A DNA stretch of 39,002 nucleotides from the NCBI GenBank assembly GCA_017555875.1, contig JAFZFN010000028.1:1-39002 (forward strand), read 5' to 3'. The position numbers and the translations under genes were made by a program. The notes under the pieces were generated by a model, which saw only the letters and a program-made list of their open reading frames with translations, had not been told where the DNA came from and did not search any database. The DNA comes from Bacteroidaceae bacterium (GTDB taxonomy: Bacteria > Bacteroidota > Bacteroidia > Bacteroidales > Bacteroidaceae). This document shows, piece after piece, positions 7,251 through 15,020 of the stretch (its first letter is position 1; each line of letters begins with the position of its first letter).

Positions 7251-8732
7251 CTACATAATCGGCTCATCATTCTCAAAATCGTAGAGTGTCTTTCGCATGA
7301 TATCTGCCAAACTGAGTTGGTATGCGATGTATGCGCTTAGATGGCTGCGATAGGCACTATTCAGACGATTGCGCTCAAGGGCAAGGGTTTGGCTATCTAT
7401 GTCGCCGTCTGAGAATCTCTGCAGAGTGATGGCAAAACTCTTTTCTGCGATGGCAACATTCTTCTCGAGCAATTGTAGGCGCTTAAGGTTGTTGTTGAGT
7501 TGCGCAACGGAATTTCGTGTCTCGGTTTCAATGGAGCGTTCTAACTCCTCTTTGGCCAAATAATTCTGGCGTTGGCGTGCTTCTGCCGCACGCACTCTTG
7601 CTTTGTTCTCTCCCCAGTCCAATAGAGGAATACTTACTGTAACTCCCACGCCATAGTTGATGGGGCGGTCCATGAAGTCGCTTGCTGAATGCTGTATGGT
7701 ATTCCCATAGGTCGTTGTGATGTCTCCCATGCTGGTTCCTGTCTTTTGAACATAGGCATCAAAGTATCCTCGTACCATCCCTTCTGCTTTGCGTTGGCGG
7801 ATGCTCATAGCTTGTTGCTCGATGGCAATGTCGCGTTCACGCAATTCTGTCCGATTTTTCAAGGCATATTCTACGGCTTTGTCTGCATCTACAGTCACAA
7901 TGGTATATTCCAGGTCATCTTTCAAGATGACGCTATCCGTGAGTTCTATTCCGAGAAGATCCTTGAAGCTGTTGAGCGCTGATTCTTGATTGATGAGGGC
8001 AACTTCGTAGCTGTTTTGTGCTTCAGCAAGGTCTACTTCCATCTGTAGTGCATCTACTTCTCTGATGAGTCCTGAGGCGTATTTGTTTTGAGCAATTTTG
8101 TTGGCTTCTGTTTGTCGCTCGTAGTCGAGCAAGGCTATTTCGGTGCTTCGCTGAAGCGATAGCAGGTTGTAATAGCTGCTACTTACTCGATATTCAAGAT
8201 TGAGCTCTTCGCGGCGGAGTGATTTCTTTGTCCGTTCATAGTCGAGCCTGGCAGATTTTAGTGATGAACGAATGGCATTATAGCCATAAAGTGCATCGAT
8301 GGGCTGGCGTAGACGAAGACGTGTGTTGAATGTTGCCGAACGGTCTTGATTGTAGAAGTCGTCGTAGCTATTCAGTCCTGTTTCCCAATAGATGTTACCA
8401 TTCGTTATGAGGGGCTGATTGACAGTTACCATGCCACCATAGTCCATGCGCTTGACGGAGTAGAATGATACTCCTGTGGTGTCGTCCCATGTGCGAACGG
8501 TTTGGTTAAACTCAGGCATTGTTAGACTAAAGTCGATGTGTGTCTTCAGACTACTGGTCGCAGATTTGAGATTATACTCAGCGATCTTTAAGTCCTCTTG
8601 CAGATTGCGCATCGTATAGCTCTTCTCTTTAGCCAAGTCTATACTAGCTTGCAAGGTTAGTAGATAGGTCTCTGCCTTAACCGTGAGACTGGCGAGTGTA
8701 ATGCCGAGTGCTATAAGGTATTTTGTCTTCAT
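7251..8732 (-). CDS. TolC-family outer-membrane efflux channel
   Basis: Outer-membrane factor forming the exit duct of a tripartite pump. The 493 residues start with a Sec signal peptide (MKTKYLIALGITLASLTVKA, cleavage near residue 20). Two OEP-type repeats rich in long helices follow, including SLQRSTEIALLDYERQTEANKIAQNKYASGLI, GVGVTVSIPLLDWGENKARVRAAEARQ (the typical V..PLxxxG strand) and NVAIAEKSFAITLQRFSDGDIDSQTL near the end. It is the last gene of the six-gene efflux operon, 14 bases after the ATPase gene. The substrate cannot be read from the sequence. No clear terminator follows, and the ffh promoter is only about 105 bases downstream. Confidence 0.93.
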   Translation of the reverse strand: MKTKYLIALGITLASLTVKAETYLLTLQASIDLAKEKSYTMRNLQEDLKIAEYNLKSATSSLKTHIDFSLTMPEFNQTVRTWDDTTGVSFYSVKRMDYGGMVTVNQPLITNGNIYWETGLNSYDDFYNQDRSATFNTRLRLRQPIDALYGYNAIRSSLKSARLDYERTKKSLRREELNLEYRVSSSYYNLLSLQRSTEIALLDYERQTEANKIAQNKYASGLIREVDALQMEVDLAEAQNSYEVALINQESALNSFKDLLGIELTDSVILKDDLEYTIVTVDADKAVEYALKNRTELRERDIAIEQQAMSIRQRKAEGMVRGYFDAYVQKTGTSMGDITTTYGNTIQHSASDFMDRPINYGVGVTVSIPLLDWGENKARVRAAEARQRQNYLAKEELERSIETETRNSVAQLNNNLKRLQLLEKNVAIAEKSFAITLQRFSDGDIDSQTLALERNRLNSAYRSHLSAYIAYQLSLADIMRKTLYDFENDEPIM

Positions 8733-8746
8733 GATTTGTCTGAGTG

Positions 8747-9454
8747 TTATTCGATAATGGTCCTGTTATTATTCAAGCGATCGTAGTGTATCGCTCCGTC
8801 CTTTATGTATACGTTGCGTATGGCATAATTTGCAATCTCTTGTTCGTGAGTGATGAGAATGATGGTATTGCCTTCTTGGTGCAGTTCGTTGAAGAGTCGC
8901 ATAATCTCAATGCCAGTTTTCGAGTCGAGGGCTCCTGTGGGCTCGTCGGCTAGTAGTATGCCAGGATTGGTAACTAGGGCTCTAGCTATGGCGACACGTT
9001 GGCGTTGGCCTCCAGAGAGCTCGCTGGGCTTATGGTACATGCGGTCGGCAAGTTTTACGCGTTCAAGTGCTCGTACTGCACGTTCGCGTCGCTCTGCAGA
9101 GGGTATACCAGCGTAGGCCAATGGTAATTCAACGTTTTGTGCAGCATCAAGTTTGGGCAACAGATTGAAGTTCTGGAATACGAATCCTATTTCCCTGTTG
9201 CGCATAGCTGATAGCTCATCGTCGTTGAGACGGCTGACATCCACTCCACGAAACTTATATTCTCCAGTCGATGGTGTGTCGAGGCAACCTAAGATATTCA
9301 TGAATGTGCTTTTGCCTGAGCCTGAGGGTCCCATGATACTGAGATATTCGCCCTGTTTAATGGTGAGGCTTACATCTTGCAGTGCCATTACCACATTGTC
9401 ACCCATCTCGTAGCGCTTGGTGATATGATTGATTTCAATTAATGTGTTATTCAT
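8747..9454 (-). CDS. MacB/LolD-type ABC transporter ATP-binding protein
   Basis: Cytoplasmic ATPase that powers the adjacent FtsX-like permease. In 235 residues it has Walker [10 protein letters not shown] (about 41-49), the Q-loop in [10 protein letters not shown], signature [15 protein letters not shown] (about 142-156), Walker [15 protein letters not shown] and H-loop ILITHEQE. This is the MacB/LolD subgroup, in which the ATPase and permease are separate here rather than fused as in E. coli MacB. The start overlaps the permease gene by 8 bases, so the two are likely translationally coupled. Confidence 0.95.
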   Translation of the reverse strand: MNNTLIEINHITKRYEMGDNVVMALQDVSLTIKQGEYLSIMGPSGSGKSTFMNILGCLDTPSTGEYKFRGVDVSRLNDDELSAMRNREIGFVFQNFNLLPKLDAAQNVELPLAYAGIPSAERRERAVRALERVKLADRMYHKPSELSGGQRQRVAIARALVTNPGILLADEPTGALDSKTGIEIMRLFNELHQEGNTIILITHEQEIANYAIRNVYIKDGAIHYDRLNNNRTIIE

Positions 9455-10685
9455 AACGGATAGAATCTACAGGTTTGAGGTTGGCAGCATTCTTGGCAGG
9501 TAGGTAGCCGAACACAATACCTACCACTACCGAAAAGGCGAATGCGATAATCACGCTATATAGGCGAATGTAGGTGTTTACATCAGTGAATATCGATACT
9601 AAGAGAGATAGTGATACACCTAATACCACACCTATGAGTCCTCCCGCGATGCTGATGACTACAGCTTCTGTGACAAATTGCCCCATAATGTCACTCTTGC
9701 GGGCTCCAATGGCTCGACGTATGCCAATCTCTCGGGTACGCTCCATCACTGTAGCCAACATGATGTTCATAATGCCTATACCTCCCACGATGAGTGATAT
9801 GGCTGCGATAGCTCCGAGGAGAAAGTTGTATATCTGGCGTTCCTTCTCTTCTTGCTTCAAGAGCTCTAGAGGAATGACTATGCCGTAATCTTCATTGTTG
9901 AAGTGGTGACGACGAATGATTTCGTTGACTAAGGCGGAGGTTTCCATAAGGCGGTCTGAATTCTCTACCTGGATTGTCAACTGTTGGATTTCGCTATCGA
10001 GGATGTTGCCGCGAGAGAATCGGTCAAGGAACATTGAGAGGGGAACATAAACGTCTGTGTTGAGGTCACGAGCCGCTAATTCGCCAACTGTCTCGGTGAA
10101 GAGGGCCTTGGATTCTAAGACACCTACGACCTCAAGCCATTGGTCCTCTATCTTGATCATCTTGCCTATCGGATCTTCCTTCAAGAAGAGTGTGTAGGCT
10201 ATGCCTGCTCCTAGGACGCATACTTTTTGTTTTCCAGAGTAGTGTGTACTGGTGATGAATTCGCCCTGTTTGATCTTGTAGTTGAGGATATCGTAAAACT
10301 CAGGAGTAATGCCAATCACCGACGATTTCACTGACTGGTTGGTGTACTTCACTTCTGCATTGATCTCTGCCTGTGCCGCGATACGGCTTACTCCAGGGAC
10401 TATTTCTCGAATAACCTCGGCATCACGCAGGGAAAGACCTGGGGAGAATTTTGTGCGCACCTCTTCGAGTTCTTCATCGCTCATATTTTTCTCGCGCACG
10501 ATGATGTTGTTCACTCCCAAGTCTTGATATTTGGCTATGGCTTCTCGTTTAGCCCCTTCACCAATGGATAGCATGGCTATCACTGATGCGACGCCAAAGA
10601 TGATGCCGAGCATCGTGAGAAAAGAACGGAACTTGTGGTCTGTCAGTCCCTGTAGCGCTACTTTTATGTTTTCGCTATATTCCAT
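9447..10685 (-). CDS. MacB-like ABC transporter permease (FtsX domain)
   Basis: Inner-membrane mechanotransmission permease. The 412 residues have one N-terminal membrane segment ([22 protein letters not shown], about 20-41), a periplasmic MacB core domain (about 50-280) and three C-terminal membrane segments starting at [21 protein letters not shown]. The family signature [18 protein letters not shown] follows the second segment. ATG 10685 is chosen because it opens [18 protein letters not shown], as in relatives; an in-frame ATG at 10730 would overlap the upstream adaptor. It lies between the adaptor genes and the ATPase gene in the efflux operon. Confidence 0.95.
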   Translation of the reverse strand: MEYSENIKVALQGLTDHKFRSFLTMLGIIFGVASVIAMLSIGEGAKREAIAKYQDLGVNNIIVREKNMSDEELEEVRTKFSPGLSLRDAEVIREIVPGVSRIAAQAEINAEVKYTNQSVKSSVIGITPEFYDILNYKIKQGEFITSTHYSGKQKVCVLGAGIAYTLFLKEDPIGKMIKIEDQWLEVVGVLESKALFTETVGELAARDLNTDVYVPLSMFLDRFSRGNILDSEIQQLTIQVENSDRLMETSALVNEIIRRHHFNNEDYGIVIPLELLKQEEKERQIYNFLLGAIAAISLIVGGIGIMNIMLATVMERTREIGIRRAIGARKSDIMGQFVTEAVVISIAGGLIGVVLGVSLSLLVSIFTDVNTYIRLYSVIIAFAFSVVVGIVFGYLPAKNAANLKPVDSIRYE

Positions 10686-10723
10686 TTTTATGTTTCTGAA
10701 TTTCGTGGTTGGTAAAGTGGGTG

Positions 10724-11728
10724 TTAACACCCTTCAGCAGGTAAGAATTCGCAACTGACGGTCATGCCTGGCTTCAAACGTTCGTCTGAGACCAAAAGTC
10801 GCACCTCTACGTCGAATACTTTCTGTCGTGGTTTGTTTCGATCTTTAGGATGGCAAAATAGACCGATGCTCGATATCTCTCCATCGAAAGCGACCTCTGG
10901 CAGGGCGTCAAGTCTTACGATGACTTTGTCTCCTTCCTTAATGCGTAAGAAGTCGTTCTCGTTGATTTGTGTCTCTACCTTCATCCATGTGAGGTCTGGT
11001 ACGCTGGCCATAGTATTGCCGCGCCACACTTCATCGCCAATCTGCAATAGTTGGCCTGTGCGGTGATTGTAACTGATTTGGAATATGCCAGGGATGGCGC
11101 TTCGAATAGTCAGCTGAGGAATGATGTCGTAGGCATTCTGTATATCCTTCTTGATCTGTTCGACCCGTATCTGTTGTATCTTTAGATCGTTCTCGTTGAT
11201 GATAGCGTTGAGTTCCAGCTTTCGTTTTGCAAGATTGAGGTGGATGGTAGCTTGCTGGAATTCTAGCTCTTTAATCTTTTTTGTCCGTTCGGATTCGAAC
11301 TGTGCGGCTTCGTAGGAGAGTCGGCGTAGCTCATAGGTCGCGAGTTCGGACTTGATTGTCGACTCAGCTTCGCTATCGCGGTTCTCTTGATTTACCAACA
11401 TCTTTTCTAAGGAGGCGAGCTGTGACTCTAGGGCTGTTTCGCGTTCGATGATGTATTTGGTGACATTGGTTGGGTCGAGTTGGATGACGGAGTCGCCTTG
11501 GTGAATCGCCTTACCATGTTCTTCTAGTCCGATGATGCGGAACGAGCCGAATCGTCCGAACCTTGGCATAACGAATGCTTTGGTGCGTACCGCAGAGAGT
11601 TCGCCTGTCTCGATGATAGTTCTTTGTACGTGGCTATCGTCCTCTGGAAGTTCGTTGAGTATGGTTCCCTTACATGCGAGAAATAAGGGTGTTATCAGTA
11701 GTAGGTATGTAGAAAGGTTGTGCTTCAT
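10724..11728 (-). CDS. HlyD/MacA-like periplasmic adaptor lipoprotein (third of three)
   Basis: Membrane-fusion protein bridging the permease and the TolC channel. The 334 residues begin with a lipoprotein signal (PLFLAC, Cys about 19). A biotinyl-lipoyl half, a long coiled-coil hairpin (about 85-190, rich in E, R, K and L), the second lipoyl half (RSAIPGIFQISYNHRTGQ) and a beta-barrel segment ending LKPGMTVSCEF follow. It is shorter than its two neighbours and stops right after the barrel, so it lacks the membrane-proximal domain. It overlaps the preceding adaptor by 4 bases. It may contribute to a hetero-oligomeric adaptor ring. Confidence 0.9.
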   Translation of the reverse strand: MKHNLSTYLLLITPLFLACKGTILNELPEDDSHVQRTIIETGELSAVRTKAFVMPRFGRFGSFRIIGLEEHGKAIHQGDSVIQLDPTNVTKYIIERETALESQLASLEKMLVNQENRDSEAESTIKSELATYELRRLSYEAAQFESERTKKIKELEFQQATIHLNLAKRKLELNAIINENDLKIQQIRVEQIKKDIQNAYDIIPQLTIRSAIPGIFQISYNHRTGQLLQIGDEVWRGNTMASVPDLTWMKVETQINENDFLRIKEGDKVIVRLDALPEVAFDGEISSIGLFCHPKDRNKPRQKVFDVEVRLLVSDERLKPGMTVSCEFLPAEGC

Positions 11729-12960
11729 TTCTTTTTCTCCTCTTCTTTAACTACTTGTGTGGGGTCGATGAGTGCAACCTTGTCGCCCTTGTCGAGGCCC
11801 GACTCTATGATGACATAGTCAGAATTGGTGTATCCTGTCTGTACTTCTACTTTGTCGTAGCCTCCGACTGTCTTTTTGTATACATAGCTCTTGTCGCTTT
11901 CGGTGTGTAGCGCTTCTAGTGGAATGTACACGACGTTGGGTATCTCATCAACGATGATGCGGCAACTTACAGTAAGTCCTGGCAGTAGGTTTTTGTTGTA
12001 TTCGTTGATGATGATTTCTACGGGGAAGATTTTGATGTTTGACTTGTTGTCCTTGTTTTGGGCAAGGTTGGCGACTGTCGATACGTATCCCGTGAAGGTG
12101 CTGTCTGAAAAGGCGTCGGGGCGAATCTCTACTTTCAGCCCTTTAGTTACTTTAGCAATGTCTACCTCGTTGATGCTTACCTTTGCCTTTAAGGTCGAGA
12201 GGTCGGGCAGTTGGATGAGTTGTTGCGATGACCAGCACTGGTCACCTAGCTGAAACTTGCTATTGGTGCTCCAATTGCGTGAGATGATGGCGATTCCAGG
12301 AGCAGGGGCAATGACGAAGAGTTTGTTGAGTGTTTCGTGTGCCTCCTCCAATCGTTCTTCGTCTTGGCGTATGGAGAGTCGCTTCTGCTTCACCTCTTCA
12401 ATCTGTATTTTGCGTCGGTTCTCTATTTGTTCCTTTGCGCGGTTCAGTGAGATTTCGGCTTTGTCAAGGTTGAGTTGTATCTCGCGGCGTTTGATTTCGC
12501 TTTCGTGTGCAGCCGATTCCAACTGCATGCGGGTGATTTCGTGTGATATGCGAGTCACCTCATAGTCGGCATTGAGTTCCTCCATGGTGAGTTCGTTCTG
12601 TGCCAGCATCTTTTCCAGTTCGGCATTGCTTACGATGAGGCGGTCTTCGTAGTCGAGTATGGCTTTGCGTACCTCCGATGGGTCAAAGGTGATGACTGTG
12701 TCGCCTTTCTTGACTTCGGCACCATCTGTTACGATGTTCGAGATTTTCAGGTTGCCAAATCTCCATGGGATGTTGGGGGACGAGATGTTGATTGAGTTGA
12801 TGGCCTCAATCTCTCCCTCTTCGTAGATGTCTATGTAGAATGTTCCTTGTTCAACGTTTGCTTCAGGTACCTGCTGCGCTGCTTTTTTGTCACAAGCTCC
12901 CAATACGCTGCTCATGAGTAAAAGTGCGGCTAATGCTTTCGTCAGTTTTATTCTATTCAT
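11725..12960 (-). CDS. HlyD/MacA-like periplasmic adaptor lipoprotein (second of three)
   Basis: Membrane-fusion protein of 411 residues. The lipoprotein signal ends SVLGAC (Cys about 23). A coiled-coil hairpin spans about 100-215 (LEKMLAQNELTMEEL, AEISLNRAKEQIENRRKIQ). The lipoyl half APAPGIAIISRNW, a barrel domain ending LLPGLTVSCRI and a membrane-proximal domain (VVYIPLEALHTESDKSYVYKK) follow. This is the most complete MacA-like layout of the three. Its end overlaps the next adaptor by 4 bases (ATGA), a mark of coupled translation. Confidence 0.92.
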   Translation of the reverse strand: MNRIKLTKALAALLLMSSVLGACDKKAAQQVPEANVEQGTFYIDIYEEGEIEAINSINISSPNIPWRFGNLKISNIVTDGAEVKKGDTVITFDPSEVRKAILDYEDRLIVSNAELEKMLAQNELTMEELNADYEVTRISHEITRMQLESAAHESEIKRREIQLNLDKAEISLNRAKEQIENRRKIQIEEVKQKRLSIRQDEERLEEAHETLNKLFVIAPAPGIAIISRNWSTNSKFQLGDQCWSSQQLIQLPDLSTLKAKVSINEVDIAKVTKGLKVEIRPDAFSDSTFTGYVSTVANLAQNKDNKSNIKIFPVEIIINEYNKNLLPGLTVSCRIIVDEIPNVVYIPLEALHTESDKSYVYKKTVGGYDKVEVQTGYTNSDYVIIESGLDKGDKVALIDPTQVVKEEEKKK

Positions 12961-13029
12961 ATATATAAGTGTGTTCTGTTTTGTGTGTAGTGAACCATTG
13001 TGTTGAAATCCTTGAGTCCTCTCTCTCTC

Positions 13030-14229
13030 TCAGATTCCTTTGGGCTTTATTAGTGTTATCTGCTCTCCCTCGTTCAGGCCATCAGCTACGATGGTCATCT
13101 TGGGTGAACTGAGTCCGAGAGTCACTATGCGTTCCTCGTATTTGCGGCCTTTTTGGACATATACTACCTTGAGTGAATCTTTGTCAAATATGCTGATTGA
13201 GGGTACCACGAAGGTGTCGGGGACGTGCTTCAGGTAGATGTGGCACCGCACACTCAGCCCTGGGTCGATGGGCTCGAGTAGTGAGTCCACTGAGGCTTCT
13301 ATCTCGAATGTCTTCACTTGCGACCCTTCGGTGCGCGTCTGCCCCACCGAAGCCATTTTCGTGATGCGTCCCCATCCGCGGTTGTGAGGCATGGCATCGA
13401 AGGTGTACATTATCGAGTCGCCCATTTGCAAGCGTTTGTATTCGGCCTCTTGTGCATAGATGAGCACTTTGGCGTTGTTGAAGTCGGGTAGGGTCACTAT
13501 GGCTCGTCCGTTCCATACGTTGTCGCCAATAGTCCATGTGACATCGCTCCATGGCCAGCGTTTGGCGCGTACGGCAATGCCATCTCTTGGCGCCCGTACC
13601 GTGAGTGACTCCAGTTTTTTGCGTTCCTCCTCCAGGTTGCGTTTTATCCATTCGATGTGTTTCTCGATGCGCATCACGTCAATTTCTTGCATCATCTTAG
13701 AGGTCTCCACCTTCTTGAGCAATCGGTCTCGCTCTATGGCTGCCCGTTCCAACTGCAGTTCCTTGGTGCGTCGTTCGGAAGGGCTCATGTAGAGCATCTG
13801 TAAGGAGTCAAACCCAGCAAGCATTGTTTCGGCTTCATTGTTCTTCACCTGTGCTTCGAGCAAAGCAGTCTCCAGGCGTTGCGAAGCCTTCAGTTTTTCC
13901 AGTTCGGCATATGCCGACTCCAAATCGAGCTGCTTGCGCTCATAGCTCTCGGCAATATTGATATCTTCAATGACACACACCACGTCGCCCTCCTTAACGT
14001 ATGTTCCTGTTTCAACGATGCTGACAATTGTGCCATCCACATGGCGTGGGCAATGAACAAGCATTGGGTTGACCGACTCGGTGTACCCCTCAATGGTCAG
14101 TATGTCTTCGTAGGCACGGCGTTCGATGGTGTATGTAGCCGACACGTTGCCATCACTTGGGCCACATGCCACAAGCATCAGGCTTATTGCTGCCACGAAC
14201 ATGAACATCCATCCTTTACGACCAATCAT
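13030..14229 (-). CDS. HlyD/MacA-like periplasmic adaptor lipoprotein (first of three)
   Basis: First gene of the efflux operon, 399 residues from ATG 14229. That start is preceded by AAGGAAG and gives a proper lipoprotein signal (FMFVAAISLMLVACGPS, Cys 22). The open frame runs 42 codons further upstream to 14355, but that extension has no signal-like character and is rejected. A coiled coil spans about 85-200 (LESAYAELEKLKASQRLETALLEAQ), with the lipoyl half VRAPRDGIAVRAKRW, a barrel ending IDPGLSVRCHIYLKH and a membrane-proximal domain (FVVPSISIFDKDSLKVVYVQKG). A 69-base gap separates it from the second adaptor. Confidence 0.92.
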   Translation of the reverse strand: MIGRKGWMFMFVAAISLMLVACGPSDGNVSATYTIERRAYEDILTIEGYTESVNPMLVHCPRHVDGTIVSIVETGTYVKEGDVVCVIEDINIAESYERKQLDLESAYAELEKLKASQRLETALLEAQVKNNEAETMLAGFDSLQMLYMSPSERRTKELQLERAAIERDRLLKKVETSKMMQEIDVMRIEKHIEWIKRNLEEERKKLESLTVRAPRDGIAVRAKRWPWSDVTWTIGDNVWNGRAIVTLPDFNNAKVLIYAQEAEYKRLQMGDSIMYTFDAMPHNRGWGRITKMASVGQTRTEGSQVKTFEIEASVDSLLEPIDPGLSVRCHIYLKHVPDTFVVPSISIFDKDSLKVVYVQKGRKYEERIVTLGLSSPKMTIVADGLNEGEQITLIKPKGI

Positions 14230-14296
14230 AGTGCTTCCTTCCTTTGTTAGATACACGAATTTATGATAAAGCTTTTGAGCGATTAAATCTCTCATG

Positions 14297-14304
14297 CAAA
14301 GATA
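14297..14304 (-). promoter_or_regulatory. Candidate -7 element of the efflux operon
   Basis: TATCTTTG on the minus strand matches TAnnTTTG and predicts a start near 14290, about 60 bases before the first adaptor ATG. The -33 position reads TGGG, a poor match. A second candidate, TATATTTG, lies at 14406-14399. A weak -33 box plus nearby direct repeats suggests activator dependence. Confidence 0.45.
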
Positions 14305-14332
14305 AGGTGTTTGGAGCGATAAGCCCACGCAT

Positions 14333-14365
14333 GAAGTGAGACAAAAGTGTGACAAAAGTGTGACA
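14333..14365. repeat. Three tandem 11-bp direct repeats upstream of the efflux operon
   Basis: On the plus strand the units are GAAGTGAGACA (14333-14343), AAAGTGTGACA (14344-14354) and AAAGTGTGACA (14355-14365). They are head to tail with a period of about one helical turn. They lie at roughly -43 to -75 relative to the start predicted from the -7 element at 14297-14304, where an activator would bind. No regulator gene is adjacent. Confidence 0.7.
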
Positions 14366-14580
14366 TGAGTTTTTCTCTTTGTTTTTATGTTTTGTTTGCA
14401 AATATAGTGCTAATATTTCAGTTTATCAGCGAAAAACAGTTTTTTAACAATTGCGTTCTCTACCTATTAGACGTGAAAAATGCTGAATAGTTACATATTG
14501 GAGTGAAAAAAATAGGCGGTATAAGTGATTTCTTTTCGTGTACAAAGAGAAAAGTTGGCGTAAAGAGCTTTGCGTAATGA

Positions 14581-14640
14581 AATATAGTGCTTTATTTTAT
14601 GACGTAAAGCATTATATTTTATGAAATAAAGCACTATATT
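14581..14640. repeat. AT-rich inverted-repeat cluster
   Basis: AATATAGTGCTTTATTT (14581-14597) and its exact reverse complement (14624-14640) form a perfect 17-bp inverted repeat. A related inner unit, AAAGCATTATATTTTAT, lies at 14606-14622. A fourth partial copy of the ATATAGTGCT core is at 14402-14411. The cluster lies in the 632-base gap between the efflux operon and the trp leader; the rest of that gap shows no gene. Confidence 0.75.
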
Positions 14641-14792
14641 TTACTTTTTCTTAGTATAGAGATTTGTTTTTGACTTTGGATTCCGCAACCTTAGGATAGA
14701 ATAAGCGTAAAAATCTTGCATGGAGATCTCGTGTTGCGTACCCATTTCGATTGTGTTGTTGTCAAAAATATTTCAATAGAAGTGATAAAATG

Positions 14793-14823
14793 TTTGCAAA
14801 TATGATAAAATGGTGTAACTTTG
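14793..14823 (+). promoter_or_regulatory. Promoter of the trp leader and trpB2
   Basis: TTTG at 14793-14796, 19 bases, TAACTTTG at 14816-14823: an exact match to both consensus boxes with ideal spacing. The predicted start near 14830 is about 32 bases before the leader-peptide ATG. It is the best promoter match in the window. Confidence 0.85.
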
Positions 14824-14861
14824 CTCGCGATTTAAGTGTTGTAATAAACAAAACGTAACGT

Positions 14862-14918
14862 ATGCAAGCGATGATGAACTCCTCAAAGTATTGGTGGTGG
14901 CTTGGTGAATTTCATTGA
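14862..14918 (+). CDS. trpL: Tryptophan leader peptide
   Basis: An 18-codon open frame encodes MQAMMNSSKYWWWLGEFH, with three consecutive TGG codons at 14892-14900 and a TGA stop at 14916-14918. It starts about 32 bases after a consensus promoter and is followed by an attenuator hairpin and trpB2. Three adjacent Trp codons in so short a frame are very unlikely by chance and are the mark of ribosome-mediated attenuation. The upstream sequence CGTAACGT gives no Shine-Dalgarno, as is usual here. Translation has not been shown; the call rests on layout. Confidence 0.85.
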   Translation: MQAMMNSSKYWWWLGEFH

Positions 14919-15010
14919 GCGCGGTTGCTACGTCATACAAAATAGTGAAACAATAATAATGATATACGAATCCGATGCTCTTCAAAAGAAATGACGTCGG
15001 ATTCTTTTTT
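14917..15010 (+). promoter_or_regulatory. Trp transcription attenuator
   Basis: Terminator form: GAATCCGATG (14968-14977) pairs with CGTCGGATTC (14995-15004), one G-T pair, followed by six T (15005-15010). Antiterminator form: GAGCGCGG (14917-14924) can pair with CCGATGCTC (14972-14980) with one bulged A, taking up the terminator's 5' arm. The first arm begins at the leader stop codon. A ribosome finishing the peptide would cover it and allow termination, while one stalled at the Trp codons would leave it free. ACGTCAT (14930-14936) can also pair with ATGACGT (14991-14997). Pairings were read by eye, not folded. Confidence 0.8.
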
Positions 15011-15020
15011 AATTAAAGTT

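Noticed and set aside
14647-14792. A small gene in the gap before the trp promoter
   Set aside because: Open frames here are short, have no plausible start signals and resemble no family; I see no tRNA either.
14824-15010. T-box or TRAP-type control of trpB2
   Set aside because: No T-box anti-terminator sequence or repeated GAG/TAG triplets; the leader frame with three Trp codons explains the site better.
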